From Melieria omissa (Eukaryota; Arthropoda; Insecta; Diptera; Ulidiidae), in contig CAXARI010000118.1 in NCBI GenBank assembly GCA_963971225.1, positions 248,001 through 312,000 of the forward strand: 64,000 nucleotides of DNA, written 5' to 3'. Positions 35,522 to 45,200 of this stretch are shown here, piece after piece. Position numbers and translations under genes: made by a program. The notes beneath the pieces are model-generated. The model had not been told where the DNA came from, ran no database searches, and worked only from the letters and a program-made list of their open reading frames with translations. Positions within the stretch are counted from its first letter, which is position 1. Each line of letters opens with the position of its first letter.

Positions 35522-36477
35522 TAGGCATCGCAATCCCGGGATCCCGGACTTTTTCCAGTCCCGAAAATCCCGGGATTCAAATCTTTTAATCCCGGGATTT
35601 TCGGGATTGCAAAAGATGCTTCAAAGTTCAAATGAAATAAATTTAAAAGCACAAAAACCCAATTCCTTATCTGAAGGAGGAGGGAGGGGATAGAGGGCGT
35701 CTTTTGCAAAAGGCTTATAATTATTTACTAAGCATTCAACCAGCAAGTGTTGAATCTGAAAGATGTTTTCTCTCAGCAGGGTTTATTTGCAATAAATTTC
35801 GCTCTAGATTAGAGGGCAAAACATTTAATGCCTTAGTATTTTTAAGATCTCAGTTTTTAGTTAATCACAACGCTTAATTTTTTATCGAAATAATCAAAGT
35901 AAAACTAAAAGTACTAACAAATTAACTATTTTATTTTTTTTTATCAAATATGCGTATATATGTACTTTATGATACATTTGATGCAAAGCAATAAGTTAAG
36001 TTTAAGTGTCATTTTTGGATAAAACTAAATGTTATCAAACTGAAGTTAAATGTCAAATGAAAAACTTTTAAGTTAAACAAAATGTTGTCAAGGATGACTA
36101 TGTTTATTTATTTGATTTAAATTTAAACTGACAATTTTGAATGTAATTGACAACTGATTGTAAATGACAACTGGATTTTGGTGATGTGCCGCGCACAACC
36201 AACCACTTCGACGACTCAACACCGACTGCCTCCCTTTCCGCCTTACAATGTGATTAAATTCAAGATAAAAAATCTTAAAACTACCCCAAATGTGATTAAA
36301 CTGTGTCCAGTTTTATGGTAAATATATTATAAACAAGTATTTATGCAATTTGGTAAAATTGTTTTATTTAAAAAATTTGTTATTTGAATCCCGGGATTAA
36401 ATCCCGGGATCCCGGGATTTGACTTTTCAATCCCGAAAATCCCGGGATCGCAAAATGGCCAAAAATTGCGATCCCTA
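35522..36477 (+). mobile_element. hAT transposon nested in the pogo-like element
   Basis: Flanked by the perfect 8-bp duplication ATACCTAG (35514-35521 and 36478-36485). Inverted ends are TAGGCATCGCAAT on the left and TAGGGATCGCAAT on the right. Both ends are loaded with the palindromic word ATCCCGGGAT and partial copies. It encodes a remnant of the hAT dimerisation region. At 956 bp it is internally deleted. Confidence 0.92.
35647..35877 (+). pseudogene. hAT transposase C-terminal (dimerisation) fragment
   Basis: An open stretch from after a TAA at about 35646 to a TAA at 35875-35877, with no start codon. It reads SIQPASVESERCFLSAG, then RSRLEGKTFNALVFLRS. This is the typical hAT C-terminal dimerisation motif (pattern PAS-x-x-SER-x-FS-x-AG ... 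R-x-x-L ... L-x-FL). The RNase H-like catalytic core is absent. It is a decayed piece of the parent transposase, carried within the 956-bp element bounded by hAT ends. Confidence 0.85.
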
Positions 36478-36779
36478 ATACCTAGATACCGAAGTCCCGA
36501 GTGTCTTAAGGGAGCGAAAGCACTGTTTCCTTTTACCCCTGAATTTTAAAAATAATTTGGGAAATGTAAACAACACCGGGGTAAATGTAAACACCACTCT
36601 TTTGCGCTTCGTTGGTTTCAAAGAGCGAGTTACTGATCACCAGTGCAATACCTGATGTTTTTTAAAAATAATGTTAATTTTTGAAAGTAGAAAAGGTGTC
36701 CTAAAAAGTATTTTTTCAGTTTTTTCAAAGTACTTGCGCAAAAAAAGCAAAAAGTGTTTACATTTCCCCCATCTGACCC

Positions 36780-36834
36780 TACGTTAATAAAAAACCCCTT
36801 AAAATGTAGCTAGAGATTGCAGCTTTATCAAATT
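36780..36834 (+). repeat. Satellite fragment between pogo-like and jockey elements
   Basis: Fifty-five bp of monomer sequence (TACGTTAATAAAAAACC to TTTATCAAATT) in correct register. It shows that both elements hit the same monomer. Confidence 0.95.
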
Positions 36835-37012
36835 TTTTTTTTTTTTTTTTTTTTATTTCCCATTTATTTATGCAACTGTCGTTGACATCAAGTATTTGGT
36901 TAAACATTTAGGTAGGAAGATCAATAAAAACATCACAATAAGGCCAGTGCCTAGAGCGATACAGTCAGGATTGGAATTTACAATTGTTTCTTAATATTTA
37001 GGTAACAGATTT

Positions 37013-39439
37013 TTAGTTTAGGGACAATAGGTCACATGGTCGATTCCTTTTTAGCCGTCGTCTTGTCTGGTTTTCGCGTTGCAAGAGTGAGTTGATTTCT
37101 GTGTTCTTGTGTTTTTTAAGTACGTCAAAATGCCTTGTTGTTACTTTTTTCACCTCGTCATCAACTGTTGATATTTTTAGCATTTCATGAATGTCGGCGT
37201 TTGTAGTGTAACGGTCTGATAGTGTTATTATACGTAGGATTTTTGATTGTTGTCGTTGTATTTTTGTTAAGTGCGTCTTCTTGGCAGTTCCCCATATTTG
37301 CAGTCCATATAGCCAAATTGGTTTAATAACTGTTTTATATAGCAGCAGTTTATTGTCAATACTGAGTTTAGATCTCTTAGCCAAAAGCCAGTGAAGTTGT
37401 CTGCATTTCTCTTTTATCTGTTTGATTTTTTGTTTAATATGGTAGTGCCAGTGCAGTTTTGAATCCAAATGTATACCAAGATATTTTGCTGTTTGTTCTA
37501 TGGTTATATTTTTGTCATTGATTTTTATTGGAGCGCCTGTGTATTTTGTTTTTGTTGTAAATATCACTTGAACAGTCTTGTCCTCGTTTATTTTCAAACT
37601 CCATTTGTCAAACCAGTTCTTAACTGCGTCGGTGTACTTTTGTAGTTTTTCCGTAGCAACTGCTAGGTTCTTGTCTGAAGCCAATAAAATTGTGTCGTCA
37701 GCAAAAGTAGCAACAGCCGAATTTACGTTGTCTGGTTTTGGTATGTCTGAAGTGAACAAAACATATAACAGTGGTCCTAGGACGCTACCTTGTGGGACTC
37801 CTGCTGTTATCGAGTGAATATGCGAGTACTTGTCATTGTATTTGATGTAGAAGGTACGGTCACTAATATAGCTTTTGATGATGAGGTAATAGTCAAGTGG
37901 TAAGATCATGCTCAGTTTGTATAATAGTCCTTTATGCCATACTTTGTCAAATGCTTTTGCTACGTCTAGGAACACAGCGACACAGTAACGTTTATTTTCG
38001 AAATCAGTCATGATCTTATTTGTTATGCGATGAATCTGCTGTATTGTAGAATGCTCTTTTCTGAATCCAAATTGGTGGTCAGGTATTACATGTTTTTTGT
38101 CAAGTATTTCGCTGAGTCTATCATGTAGTAGCTTTTCTGCAATCTTGGATATTGTCGGTAGTAGGCTTATTGGTCTATAAGATGCTACGTCAGTGGGATC
38201 CTTTCCTGGTTTCGGAAGTGCGATGATTTCCGCCACTTTCCATACTTTTGGGAAATATTGCATTCGAAACATAGCATTAATTATGTTTCTTATGAACATA
38301 TATCCTTTGAGTGGTAGTTCGGCTAATGCTTTGCCTGTTAGCATGTCGTAACCTGGAGCCTTTTTATGCTTAATCCTCTTTTTAATGCAATATTCTATTT
38401 CATGCGTCGTTGTTTTCCGTATTTTAGTGGATAAGTCAATATTTATGTTGTCACATGGCTTAATTTCCCTGTCGTCATCATTTGAAAGGACCTTTTCAAA
38501 GTATTTTGCTAGTGTTTTTGCTTTTTCGTCATTGGTGATAGCCCACGAGTTGTCACTTTTCCTTAGCGGTGGCTGGTGTCTGATTTGCTTTTTCAGCTTT
38601 TTAGTACATTTCCAAAGCGAATAATTTGTGGTCTGAGTGGGTGTCAAGTACATTAAATAGTTCGCTATTTCCTGGTTTCTCATTTCGTTAAGACTAGCCT
38701 TTAGGTTTTTTGTTGCTGCATTTAATTTTCGTTTGTCGTCAGGTGATCTGGTTATTTGCCATTGTTTTCTCAGCCTCCTTTTTTCTAAAATTAGCCTCTT
38801 GATTGCTTTGTCCGAATGAGATCTATATGAATTTGGTTGCTGCAGCGGTGTGGCTTTCATTCCTGCGTCTAAAATGATGTCATTAAAAAAGATGATGGCA
38901 CGCTCGATATCAAGTTGCGATTTCAATGAAAGTCTTTGTAACAGGTGCTGTTCAGTATGTTGTCGAAACATATCCCAGTTGGTCTTGTCATTGAATATTT
39001 GAGGTTTTACGTCCTTGGGTACAATTTCAGCTGTGTAGTCAAGTATCAGCGGCGAGTGGTCAGATGACAAATCAAAGCACGATTTAATCTGAAGATGGTG
39101 TGACTTTATATTTTTTGTTATGCAAAAATCAATTAGGTCAGGAGTTTTCATTATGTCGGTTGGCCAATAAGTAGGTTCTCCCGTACTTAGAAACTTACAG
39201 TTGGTTTTATCAATCGCATTAATCAGGTTACGTCCTTTTTTATTTGTCAGCCTTGAGCCCCAGTCAATGTGCTTTGCATTCCAGTCTCCAGCAATGATGA
39301 ATCTATTGTTTAGCGTCTTGAAGAAAACAGCATATTGTTCTGTCGTGATTATGTGCCTGGGTGGGCAATAGATGGAAGAAATTAATATTGGTCCATTTTT
39401 GTCATTAATTTCTATAGTCGATGATTGTATATGTGGCAT
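37013..39439 (-). CDS. Jockey ORF2: endonuclease and reverse transcriptase
   Basis: 808 codons from the first in-frame methionine; the frame is open further upstream to about 39565. The apurinic-type endonuclease shows IAGDWNAKH (49-57) and SSDHSP (125-130). Reverse transcriptase: LPKPGKDP (408-415), YRPISLLP (421-428), VFLDVAKAFDKVWH (489-502), AGVPQGSVLGP (546-556) and the catalytic FADD box at 579-582. The protein nicks target DNA and copies element RNA in place. A 1-nt insertion in a C run (about 39560) separates it from the true N-terminus, which starts at 39701. The real protein would therefore be about 85-90 residues longer, and this copy is probably dead or dependent on others. Confidence 0.93.
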   Translation of the reverse strand: MPHIQSSTIEINDKNGPILISSIYCPPRHIITTEQYAVFFKTLNNRFIIAGDWNAKHIDWGSRLTNKKGRNLINAIDKTNCKFLSTGEPTYWPTDIMKTPDLIDFCITKNIKSHHLQIKSCFDLSSDHSPLILDYTAEIVPKDVKPQIFNDKTNWDMFRQHTEQHLLQRLSLKSQLDIERAIIFFNDIILDAGMKATPLQQPNSYRSHSDKAIKRLILEKRRLRKQWQITRSPDDKRKLNAATKNLKASLNEMRNQEIANYLMYLTPTQTTNYSLWKCTKKLKKQIRHQPPLRKSDNSWAITNDEKAKTLAKYFEKVLSNDDDREIKPCDNINIDLSTKIRKTTTHEIEYCIKKRIKHKKAPGYDMLTGKALAELPLKGYMFIRNIINAMFRMQYFPKVWKVAEIIALPKPGKDPTDVASYRPISLLPTISKIAEKLLHDRLSEILDKKHVIPDHQFGFRKEHSTIQQIHRITNKIMTDFENKRYCVAVFLDVAKAFDKVWHKGLLYKLSMILPLDYYLIIKSYISDRTFYIKYNDKYSHIHSITAGVPQGSVLGPLLYVLFTSDIPKPDNVNSAVATFADDTILLASDKNLAVATEKLQKYTDAVKNWFDKWSLKINEDKTVQVIFTTKTKYTGAPIKINDKNITIEQTAKYLGIHLDSKLHWHYHIKQKIKQIKEKCRQLHWLLAKRSKLSIDNKLLLYKTVIKPIWLYGLQIWGTAKKTHLTKIQRQQSKILRIITLSDRYTTNADIHEMLKISTVDDEVKKVTTRHFDVLKKHKNTEINSLLQRENQTRRRLKRNRPCDLLSLN

Positions 39440-39521
39440 TTTATACGGTAGCTGTTGAGTGTGTTTAATATTGGCTTTTACAATTATGGCAGCTCCCCCA
39501 TGAGCTCTTCCGTCAGGGTGG

Positions 39522-39701
39522 TTAGTGGCATATAACTGATATCCAGGAAAGTTGAGGTAGGGTTTCTAGTGGGTAGTGGGTTTCTGCAATTAGTGCAATG
39601 TCAATTTCTGTTTCAGTTAGATATTGCTTTAATTCTAAGTAGTGTTGTGTTAGTCCATTTGCGTTCCATATTAAGATTGTCAGATTTTTATTTTTGTCCA
39701 T
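39522..39701 (-). pseudogene. Jockey ORF2, frameshifted N-terminal segment
   Basis: The ATG at 39699-39701 opens 59 codons: ILIWNANGL near the start, then EIDIALIAETH. Both are standard opening motifs of the jockey endonuclease (WNANG with its metal-binding Asn, and the ETH box with its catalytic Glu). The frame then runs into a stop, because of a one-base insertion around 39560, while the endonuclease continues in the next frame (ORF2 main part). The ATG overlaps the last 14 nt of ORF1, a layout suggesting coupled or reinitiated translation. Confidence 0.85.
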
Positions 39702-41286
39702 TTAAATTTTTAAGTAACATTGCTATTATATTCATCATATCGTTCATTTGATTAATTAGGGATTTTACCATGTCTTTTAATTCATCGATGTCTTTAGTGT
39801 CAGTAGAATTATTACTGCGTTCTTGCTCCGGGTTTTTACTTATTGATGATGCTACTGCCTGCGCATAGCTTATGCCAGGTGTTATTATTGACTGAGCAGG
39901 GTTTACATTTGTCATTTTTGTTGTGTCAGTTACTTTTTTTGTTTCAGGTTCTTTTGTGCGTAGGGGTGGGAATCTACTAATTTTTAAGGCTTTATATATT
40001 TCGCAGCCTTTGTAGTTGGCAGTATGATTACCTCCACACAGAGCACACTTAACTATACCGTCATGTTTCTTGCAATCGCTTGATAAATGCTTACCAGCAC
40101 ACTTGACGCATACTGGGTCCATCGTGCAATAGTTTTTTGTGTGTCCGTATTTTTGACACTGAGTGCACTGTGCAATCGTCCGTTTATGATGAGGTGCCTC
40201 GAATGTCACTATGCAGTGCATTAGTTTGTCTATCCTGTAAATGTCCTTATTGTTTGTGTTGATTTCCAGCTCGATGAAGAATAGGGGTAGTGGTGTTTTT
40301 GTTGTCCTTTGTGTTATATTGAATATGTTCAGAACTTTGTGGCCTTTTTTATTCAATTCTCTTTTAATTTCGTCTTGATCAGCAGAAGGATGCATGTTCC
40401 GTAGAACGACTTTAAAACCTTTTTCATTTTTTGGTCTGAATGTATAGAGTTTCGTCCCTTTTTCTTTAAGCATTTCATGTATATGTTTATACGTTTTTAA
40501 ATCATTAGCCTGGACACGAACCTGATTATTTGGTAGAACTTTCAGGAGAAACGCATTTTCTGCTGCTGCATTTAACGCATTTTTCAATGTTTTTATGCAT
40601 TCGACGCCCTGAACATAAATAGGAGGCGGCTTGTTCATTGTTTTTGTTCCTTTATTGCTGTCTGTAATTGTTGTTTGTGTAGTGGTTAGTTGGTTTTCGT
40701 TGCCATCATCGTCATCTTTATCATCAGTAGCTAAGACCGCAAATTTATTTGATGAGGAGATTTCACTCAACCAGTAGTTTGACAACTTGCTTTGACTCAA
40801 TACTGCTGTTTTTTGTTTTTTATTAGCGGCGGGCATAGTTTGTTTAGTTGGTGAGTTGCGTGCTCTTTTGGGAATTGATGATGTGGTAAGTGCCTGTTCC
40901 TTTTGCATGGGTGACGATATGAGGGCAGCAGAGCGAGTAGATAGCAGCATGTTCGTTGAAGTTGTTGTTGATGTAGTTGAGGAGACAACAGGTGTTGTTG
41001 TTGTTGTTGTGTTGGTTGTGGTCGTTGTTGGCATACCGGTAGTACTCACGCAAGATGATGTGCTCATAACAGGAGTTTTACATTGTGAGCTCCAAGTTAA
41101 TAGAGGAGAGCGAAAATTATCGTTGAGAACTGCTTGCTTTTCCCCTTTTTCCTTTTGTCCCCTTTGTGCATCATTCGCGCGCGGAATATCCTCAAGCGGC
41201 AATTTTTTGAGTGACTGAGTTTTTGACTCACTCATAGATCTTGTTCTCTCCCAAGGGGGAGAGTGCTGCACACTCATGGTGGACAC
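39688..41286 (-). CDS. Jockey ORF1: Gag-like RNA-binding protein
   Basis: 532 codons. The N-terminal third is low-complexity, with a Thr-rich run (about 87-112) and a basic stretch (140-160, RARNSPTK and NKKQK). A pre-zinc-knuckle domain (about 285-370: FKVVLRNMHPSADQDEIKREL) precedes three knuckles: C374-C377-H382-C387, C393-C396-H400-C405 and C414-C417-H421-C428. A short C-terminal coiled region (about 490-530, IDELKDMVKSLINQMNDMM) may mediate self-assembly. This layout is that of jockey-clade ORF1 proteins, which also include the Drosophila telomeric elements. It coats element RNA. The frame is intact. Confidence 0.92.
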   Translation of the reverse strand: MSTMSVQHSPPWERTRSMSESKTQSLKKLPLEDIPRANDAQRGQKEKGEKQAVLNDNFRSPLLTWSSQCKTPVMSTSSCVSTTGMPTTTTTNTTTTTTPVVSSTTSTTTSTNMLLSTRSAALISSPMQKEQALTTSSIPKRARNSPTKQTMPAANKKQKTAVLSQSKLSNYWLSEISSSNKFAVLATDDKDDDDGNENQLTTTQTTITDSNKGTKTMNKPPPIYVQGVECIKTLKNALNAAAENAFLLKVLPNNQVRVQANDLKTYKHIHEMLKEKGTKLYTFRPKNEKGFKVVLRNMHPSADQDEIKRELNKKGHKVLNIFNITQRTTKTPLPLFFIELEINTNNKDIYRIDKLMHCIVTFEAPHHKRTIAQCTQCQKYGHTKNYCTMDPVCVKCAGKHLSSDCKKHDGIVKCALCGGNHTANYKGCEIYKALKISRFPPLRTKEPETKKVTDTTKMTNVNPAQSIITPGISYAQAVASSISKNPEQERSNNSTDTKDIDELKDMVKSLINQMNDMMNIIAMLLKNLNGQK

Positions 41287-41519
41287 TGCTTGTTTTGTTT
41301 TGTTTTGATTTTCTTTTTTGGTTTTTTGTTAATATTTTAAAACACAGATTGATTTCACGGCAAGTGAGTGGCCTTGCAATCAGTGCAATTTGTTATGAGT
41401 CTCTGTCTCTTATTTAAACAATATTGCGATTTTTTTATACTCCGAAAAACTTTATTTGTTTACGACGTGCACAATATGCGTCCGCGTTCACAGAAGTTCA
41501 AACAGAAATCAGAAGTAAA

Positions 41520-41532
41520 TTTATCAAATTAA
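41520..41532 (+). repeat. Satellite sliver between jockey and TTAA element
   Basis: Thirteen bp (TTTATCAAATTAA) form the right jockey target duplication and end in the TTAA that flanks the next element. Confidence 0.9.
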
Positions 41533-42253
41533 GGGGGTCTTCTACCTTGTGGCCTCGTTTTTGATACTGTTTTTTGACAATAGATTGTAGGGGAACCAAT
41601 AATGCAATCAAGGTTCGGTTTTTTGCATTGAATTCGTTTATTTCTATACTTTCAACATTAATTTTTCTGAAATTTTACTGTCTCTAGTTTGACCGTGATT
41701 TGACCTTGAAATGTCCCTTACGAAAAATTTATACTAAAACGGTTGTCACGATTCAGCCCATGAAAGTCGTCTGAAACAAAAAAACCAAAATGATTTAGTT
41801 TCTTTATGACTTTGGCTATCGTTTGACACGAGGTTTTTGAAAAATTCCAAAATTTCACGAAACAGGCAACAAACAAACAAAAATGTCTACATTTTCAAGG
41901 TCAAGAATAGCTGTAAAAATCGTTAAAATGAAAAAAATCTAAAAAGCTCGTGTCAAACGATAGCAACATGTTTTCCGCAAATTTTGATATATCACTTTAG
42001 TTAATTGATCAATTAGTTCTCGAGATATCTTGCCAACCAGTTGCAAAAACACAACTTTTGGGAAATTGCATTTAAAGTGGCGATGAGCGCTGCGATAACA
42101 GCATGCGGAGCTATATGCGATGACTCTTAAAACCCCGAAATAATAAGATTTCGGTTATACCCTTTGAATATTATATTTCTAGTACCTTCTAGGCCACAAA
42201 ACTGCAAAAAAAATAAAATCGATTTTTTTGAACCAACAAGGTAGAAGACCCCC
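41533..42253. mobile_element. 721-bp TTAA-flanked miniature element
   Basis: Inverted ends GGGGGTCTTCTACCTTGT, about 18 bp and perfect, flanked by TTAA on both sides (41529-41532 and 42254-42257). TTAA targeting fits piggyBac or Kolobok; the GGGGG ends are not the CCCT ends of piggyBac, so the family is open. Reading TSD TA with ends AGGGGG is also possible. A second inverted repeat lies inside: GCTATCGTTTGACACGAG at 41816-41833 and its complement near 41948-41965. No ORF of interest. Confidence 0.85.
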
Positions 42254-45200
42254 TTAAATCAACAATTTGATTACTATTCGGCAATCATGAACAGATCGAT
42301 GCGCAAGAGTGACATTAAATGGCTGCCTACTGCAAAATCGATAAAATGCTTGTAAAATATTTTGATTCTAGGTTTATAGAAAAAATAATAACCTTAAAAC
42401 CTAGCTGGAGTTTTGAGCTTTCATAAATGGGGTCAATCTTCTCGCTATCTCAACTAATGCAGGAGAATTTCGTTGTGGAAAAGTGATATCGACCACATGA
42501 TACATCTATATCAGGGGGTGCCCAAAATCTTCTTATGGAAAAGCAAAAACCAATACATGTAAAGTTGCCCAAAAAAAATGCAAACAAATTATTTAATTAG
42601 TTGAATTAGTTGAAAGCACATTGTGCATTTCGCTTGACCCTTAAAATTATAAGTGAAAAAAATATAATGTTCCCATTTGTCATTGCCGAAAGGCCAACCA
42701 ATCGCCAAAACAAAAACTACAACAACAAAAGCATATAATTTTTTTTCATACATACAATTTCTTGAGGCAACAAAACAAAAATCCGCGCAGCCCCCACACG
42801 TGTTGCTTCGTTGCTGTCACAACAACGACTGATTGAAAGAATGCACCTCTGATCTAAATAATCAATCAAATGCTTGTGGAACCTAAGTACGCACAATCAC
42901 TTTAATCAAAATGGCGTCAAAATTAAGCCAGAGTGACCACCTTTCACCAATTTGGTAAATAAAAAAAATATCCCACCGGCAGCATGATCGAAATTATGGC
43001 TGTTAAATCTCGACCCGTTAACGGATTTTAATAATATTATGCCTTAGCTAGACTCGTATGCTTTCTATAATGATATCAATCATCCTTCTATACCCCAAGG
43101 TTCGAAAGCAAATCGATTTGGAACGGTGACTTTGAAAAAATTGCTACTTGGGTGCAACCACTAAAATGCTTGTCAACACCAAATGCATAAGTGCATTTTA
43201 ATAATTGACCCCTTAAAATTTAGCCAGAGTCTTATGCTTTCTATATTGGTCCCTACCTTTTCATTATCCGTCAGGAATAATGAGCATATCGATGCGCAAG
43301 GATAACATTGAAAAACTGCCTATTACAAAATACACACTCACCACTAAAGTGCTTATAGATTCCAAACGGTATGGGTTACGTTAATAAGAAACCCCTTAAA
43401 ATGTAGCTAGAGATTGCAGCTTTATCAAATAAAATCAATAAGTTGATTACTATTAGGCAATCATGAACAGATCGATGCGCAAGAGTGACATTAAATGGCT
43501 GCCTACTGCAAAATCGATAAAATGCTTGTAAAATATGATGATTCTAGGTTTATAGAAAAAATAATAACCTTAAAACCTAGCTGGAGTTTTGAGCTTTCAT
43601 AAATGGGGTCAATCTTCTCGCTATCTCAAATAATGCAGGAGAATTTCGTTGTGGAAAAGTTATATCGACCACATGATACATCTATATCAGGGGTGCCCAA
43701 AGTCTTCTTATGGAAAAGCAAAAACTAATACATGTAAAGTTGCCCAAAAAATGCAAACAAATTATTTAATTAATTGAATTAGTTGAAAGCACATTGTGCA
43801 TTTCGCTTGACCCTTAAAATTATAAGTGAAAAAAATATTATGTTCCCATTTGTCATTGCCGAAAGGCCAACCAATCGCCAAAACAAAAACTACAACAACA
43901 AAAGCATCTAATTTTTTTTCATACATACAATTTCTTGAGGCAACAAAACAAAAATCCGCGCAGCCCCCACACGTGTTGCTTCGTTGCTGTCATAACAACG
44001 ACTGATTGAAAGAATGCACCTCTGATCTATATAACCAATCAAATGCTTGTGGAACCTAAGTACGCACAATCATAATAATAATTATTACAAAATACACACT
44101 CACCACTAAAGTGCTTATAGATTCCAAACGGTATGGGTTACGTTAATAAAAAACCCCTTAAAATGTAGCTAGAGATTGCAGCTTTATCAAATTAAATCAA
44201 TAATTTGATTACTATTCGGCAATCATGAACAGATCGATGCGCAAGAGTGACATTAAATGGCTGCCTACTGCAAAATCGATAAAATGCTTGTAAAATATGA
44301 TGATTCTAGGTTTATAGAAAAAATAATAACCTTAAAACCTAGCTGGAGCTTTGAGCTTTCATAAATGGGGTCAATCTTCTCGCTATCTCAAATAATGCAG
44401 GAGAATTTCGTTGTGGAAAAGTGATATCGACCACATGATACATCTATATCAGTGGTGCCCAAAATCTTCTTATGGAAAAGCAAAAACCAGTACATTTAAA
44501 GTTGCCCCAAAAATGCAAACAAATTATTTAATTAATTGAATTAGTTGAAAGCACATTGTGCATTTCGCTTGACCCTTAAAATTATAAGTGAAAAAAATAT
44601 AATGTTCCCATTTGTCATTGCCGAAAGGCCAACCAATCGCCAAAACAAAAACTACAACAACAAAAGCATCTAATTTTTTTTCATACATAGAATTTCTTGA
44701 GGCAACAAAACAAAAATCCGCGCAGCCCCCACACGTGTTGCTTCGTTGCTGTCACAACAACGACTGATTGAAAGAATGCACTTCTGATCTATATAACCAA
44801 TCAAATGCTTGTGGAACCTAAGTACGCACAATCACTTTAATCAAAATGGCGTCAAAATTAAGCCAGAGTGACCACCTTTCACCAATTTGGTAAATAAAAA
44901 AAATATCCCACCGGCAGCATGATCGAAATTATGGCTGTTAAATCTCGACCCGTTAACGGATTTTAATAATATTATGCCTTAGCTAGACTCGTATGCTTTC
45001 TATAATGGTATCAATCATCCTTCTATACCCCAAGGTTCGAAAGCAAATCGATTTGGAACGGTGACTTTGAAAAAATTGCTACTTGGGTGCAACCACTAAA
45101 ATGCTTGTCAACACCAAATGCATAAGTGCATATTAATAATTGACCCCTTAAAATTTAGCCGGAGTCTTATGCTTTCTATATTGGTCCCTACCTTTTCATT

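Larger units (their letters stand above)
34488..36779 (+). mobile_element. pogo/Tc1-mariner-type transposon with internal decay
   Basis: Perfect inverted ends of at least 24 bp, beginning GGGTCAGATGGGGGAAATG, flanked by a TA duplication (34486-34487 and 36780-36781). Both fit the IS630-Tc1-mariner superfamily. Inside are many copies of GGGGTAAATGTAAAC in both orientations near the ends. A short ORF beginning MPRTYVRKK (34963) resembles the start of pogo-like transposases. The rest of the transposase is gone or frameshifted, and a hAT element sits inside (35522-36477). The region between 35083 and 35513 shows only broken coding fragments. Confidence 0.85.
36835..41519 (-). mobile_element. Jockey-clade non-LTR retrotransposon (full length)
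   Basis: 4,685 bp on the minus strand, flanked by an 11-bp duplication TTTATCAAATT (36824-36834 and 41520-41530) and ending in a pure A tail (poly-T at 36835-36854). It has a 5' UTR of about 230 bp (41287-41519), ORF1, an ORF2 overlapping ORF1 by 14 nt, and a 3' UTR of about 160 bp. ORF1 with three zinc knuckles and ORF2 with an endonuclease plus reverse transcriptase define the jockey type. It looks complete but for a frameshift near the start of ORF2. Confidence 0.93.

Noticed and set aside
40856..41218. 120-codon + strand ORF opposite jockey ORF1
   Set aside because: Shadow of the Thr-rich (ACN) repeat in ORF1; it reads as Val-rich sequence on the other strand.
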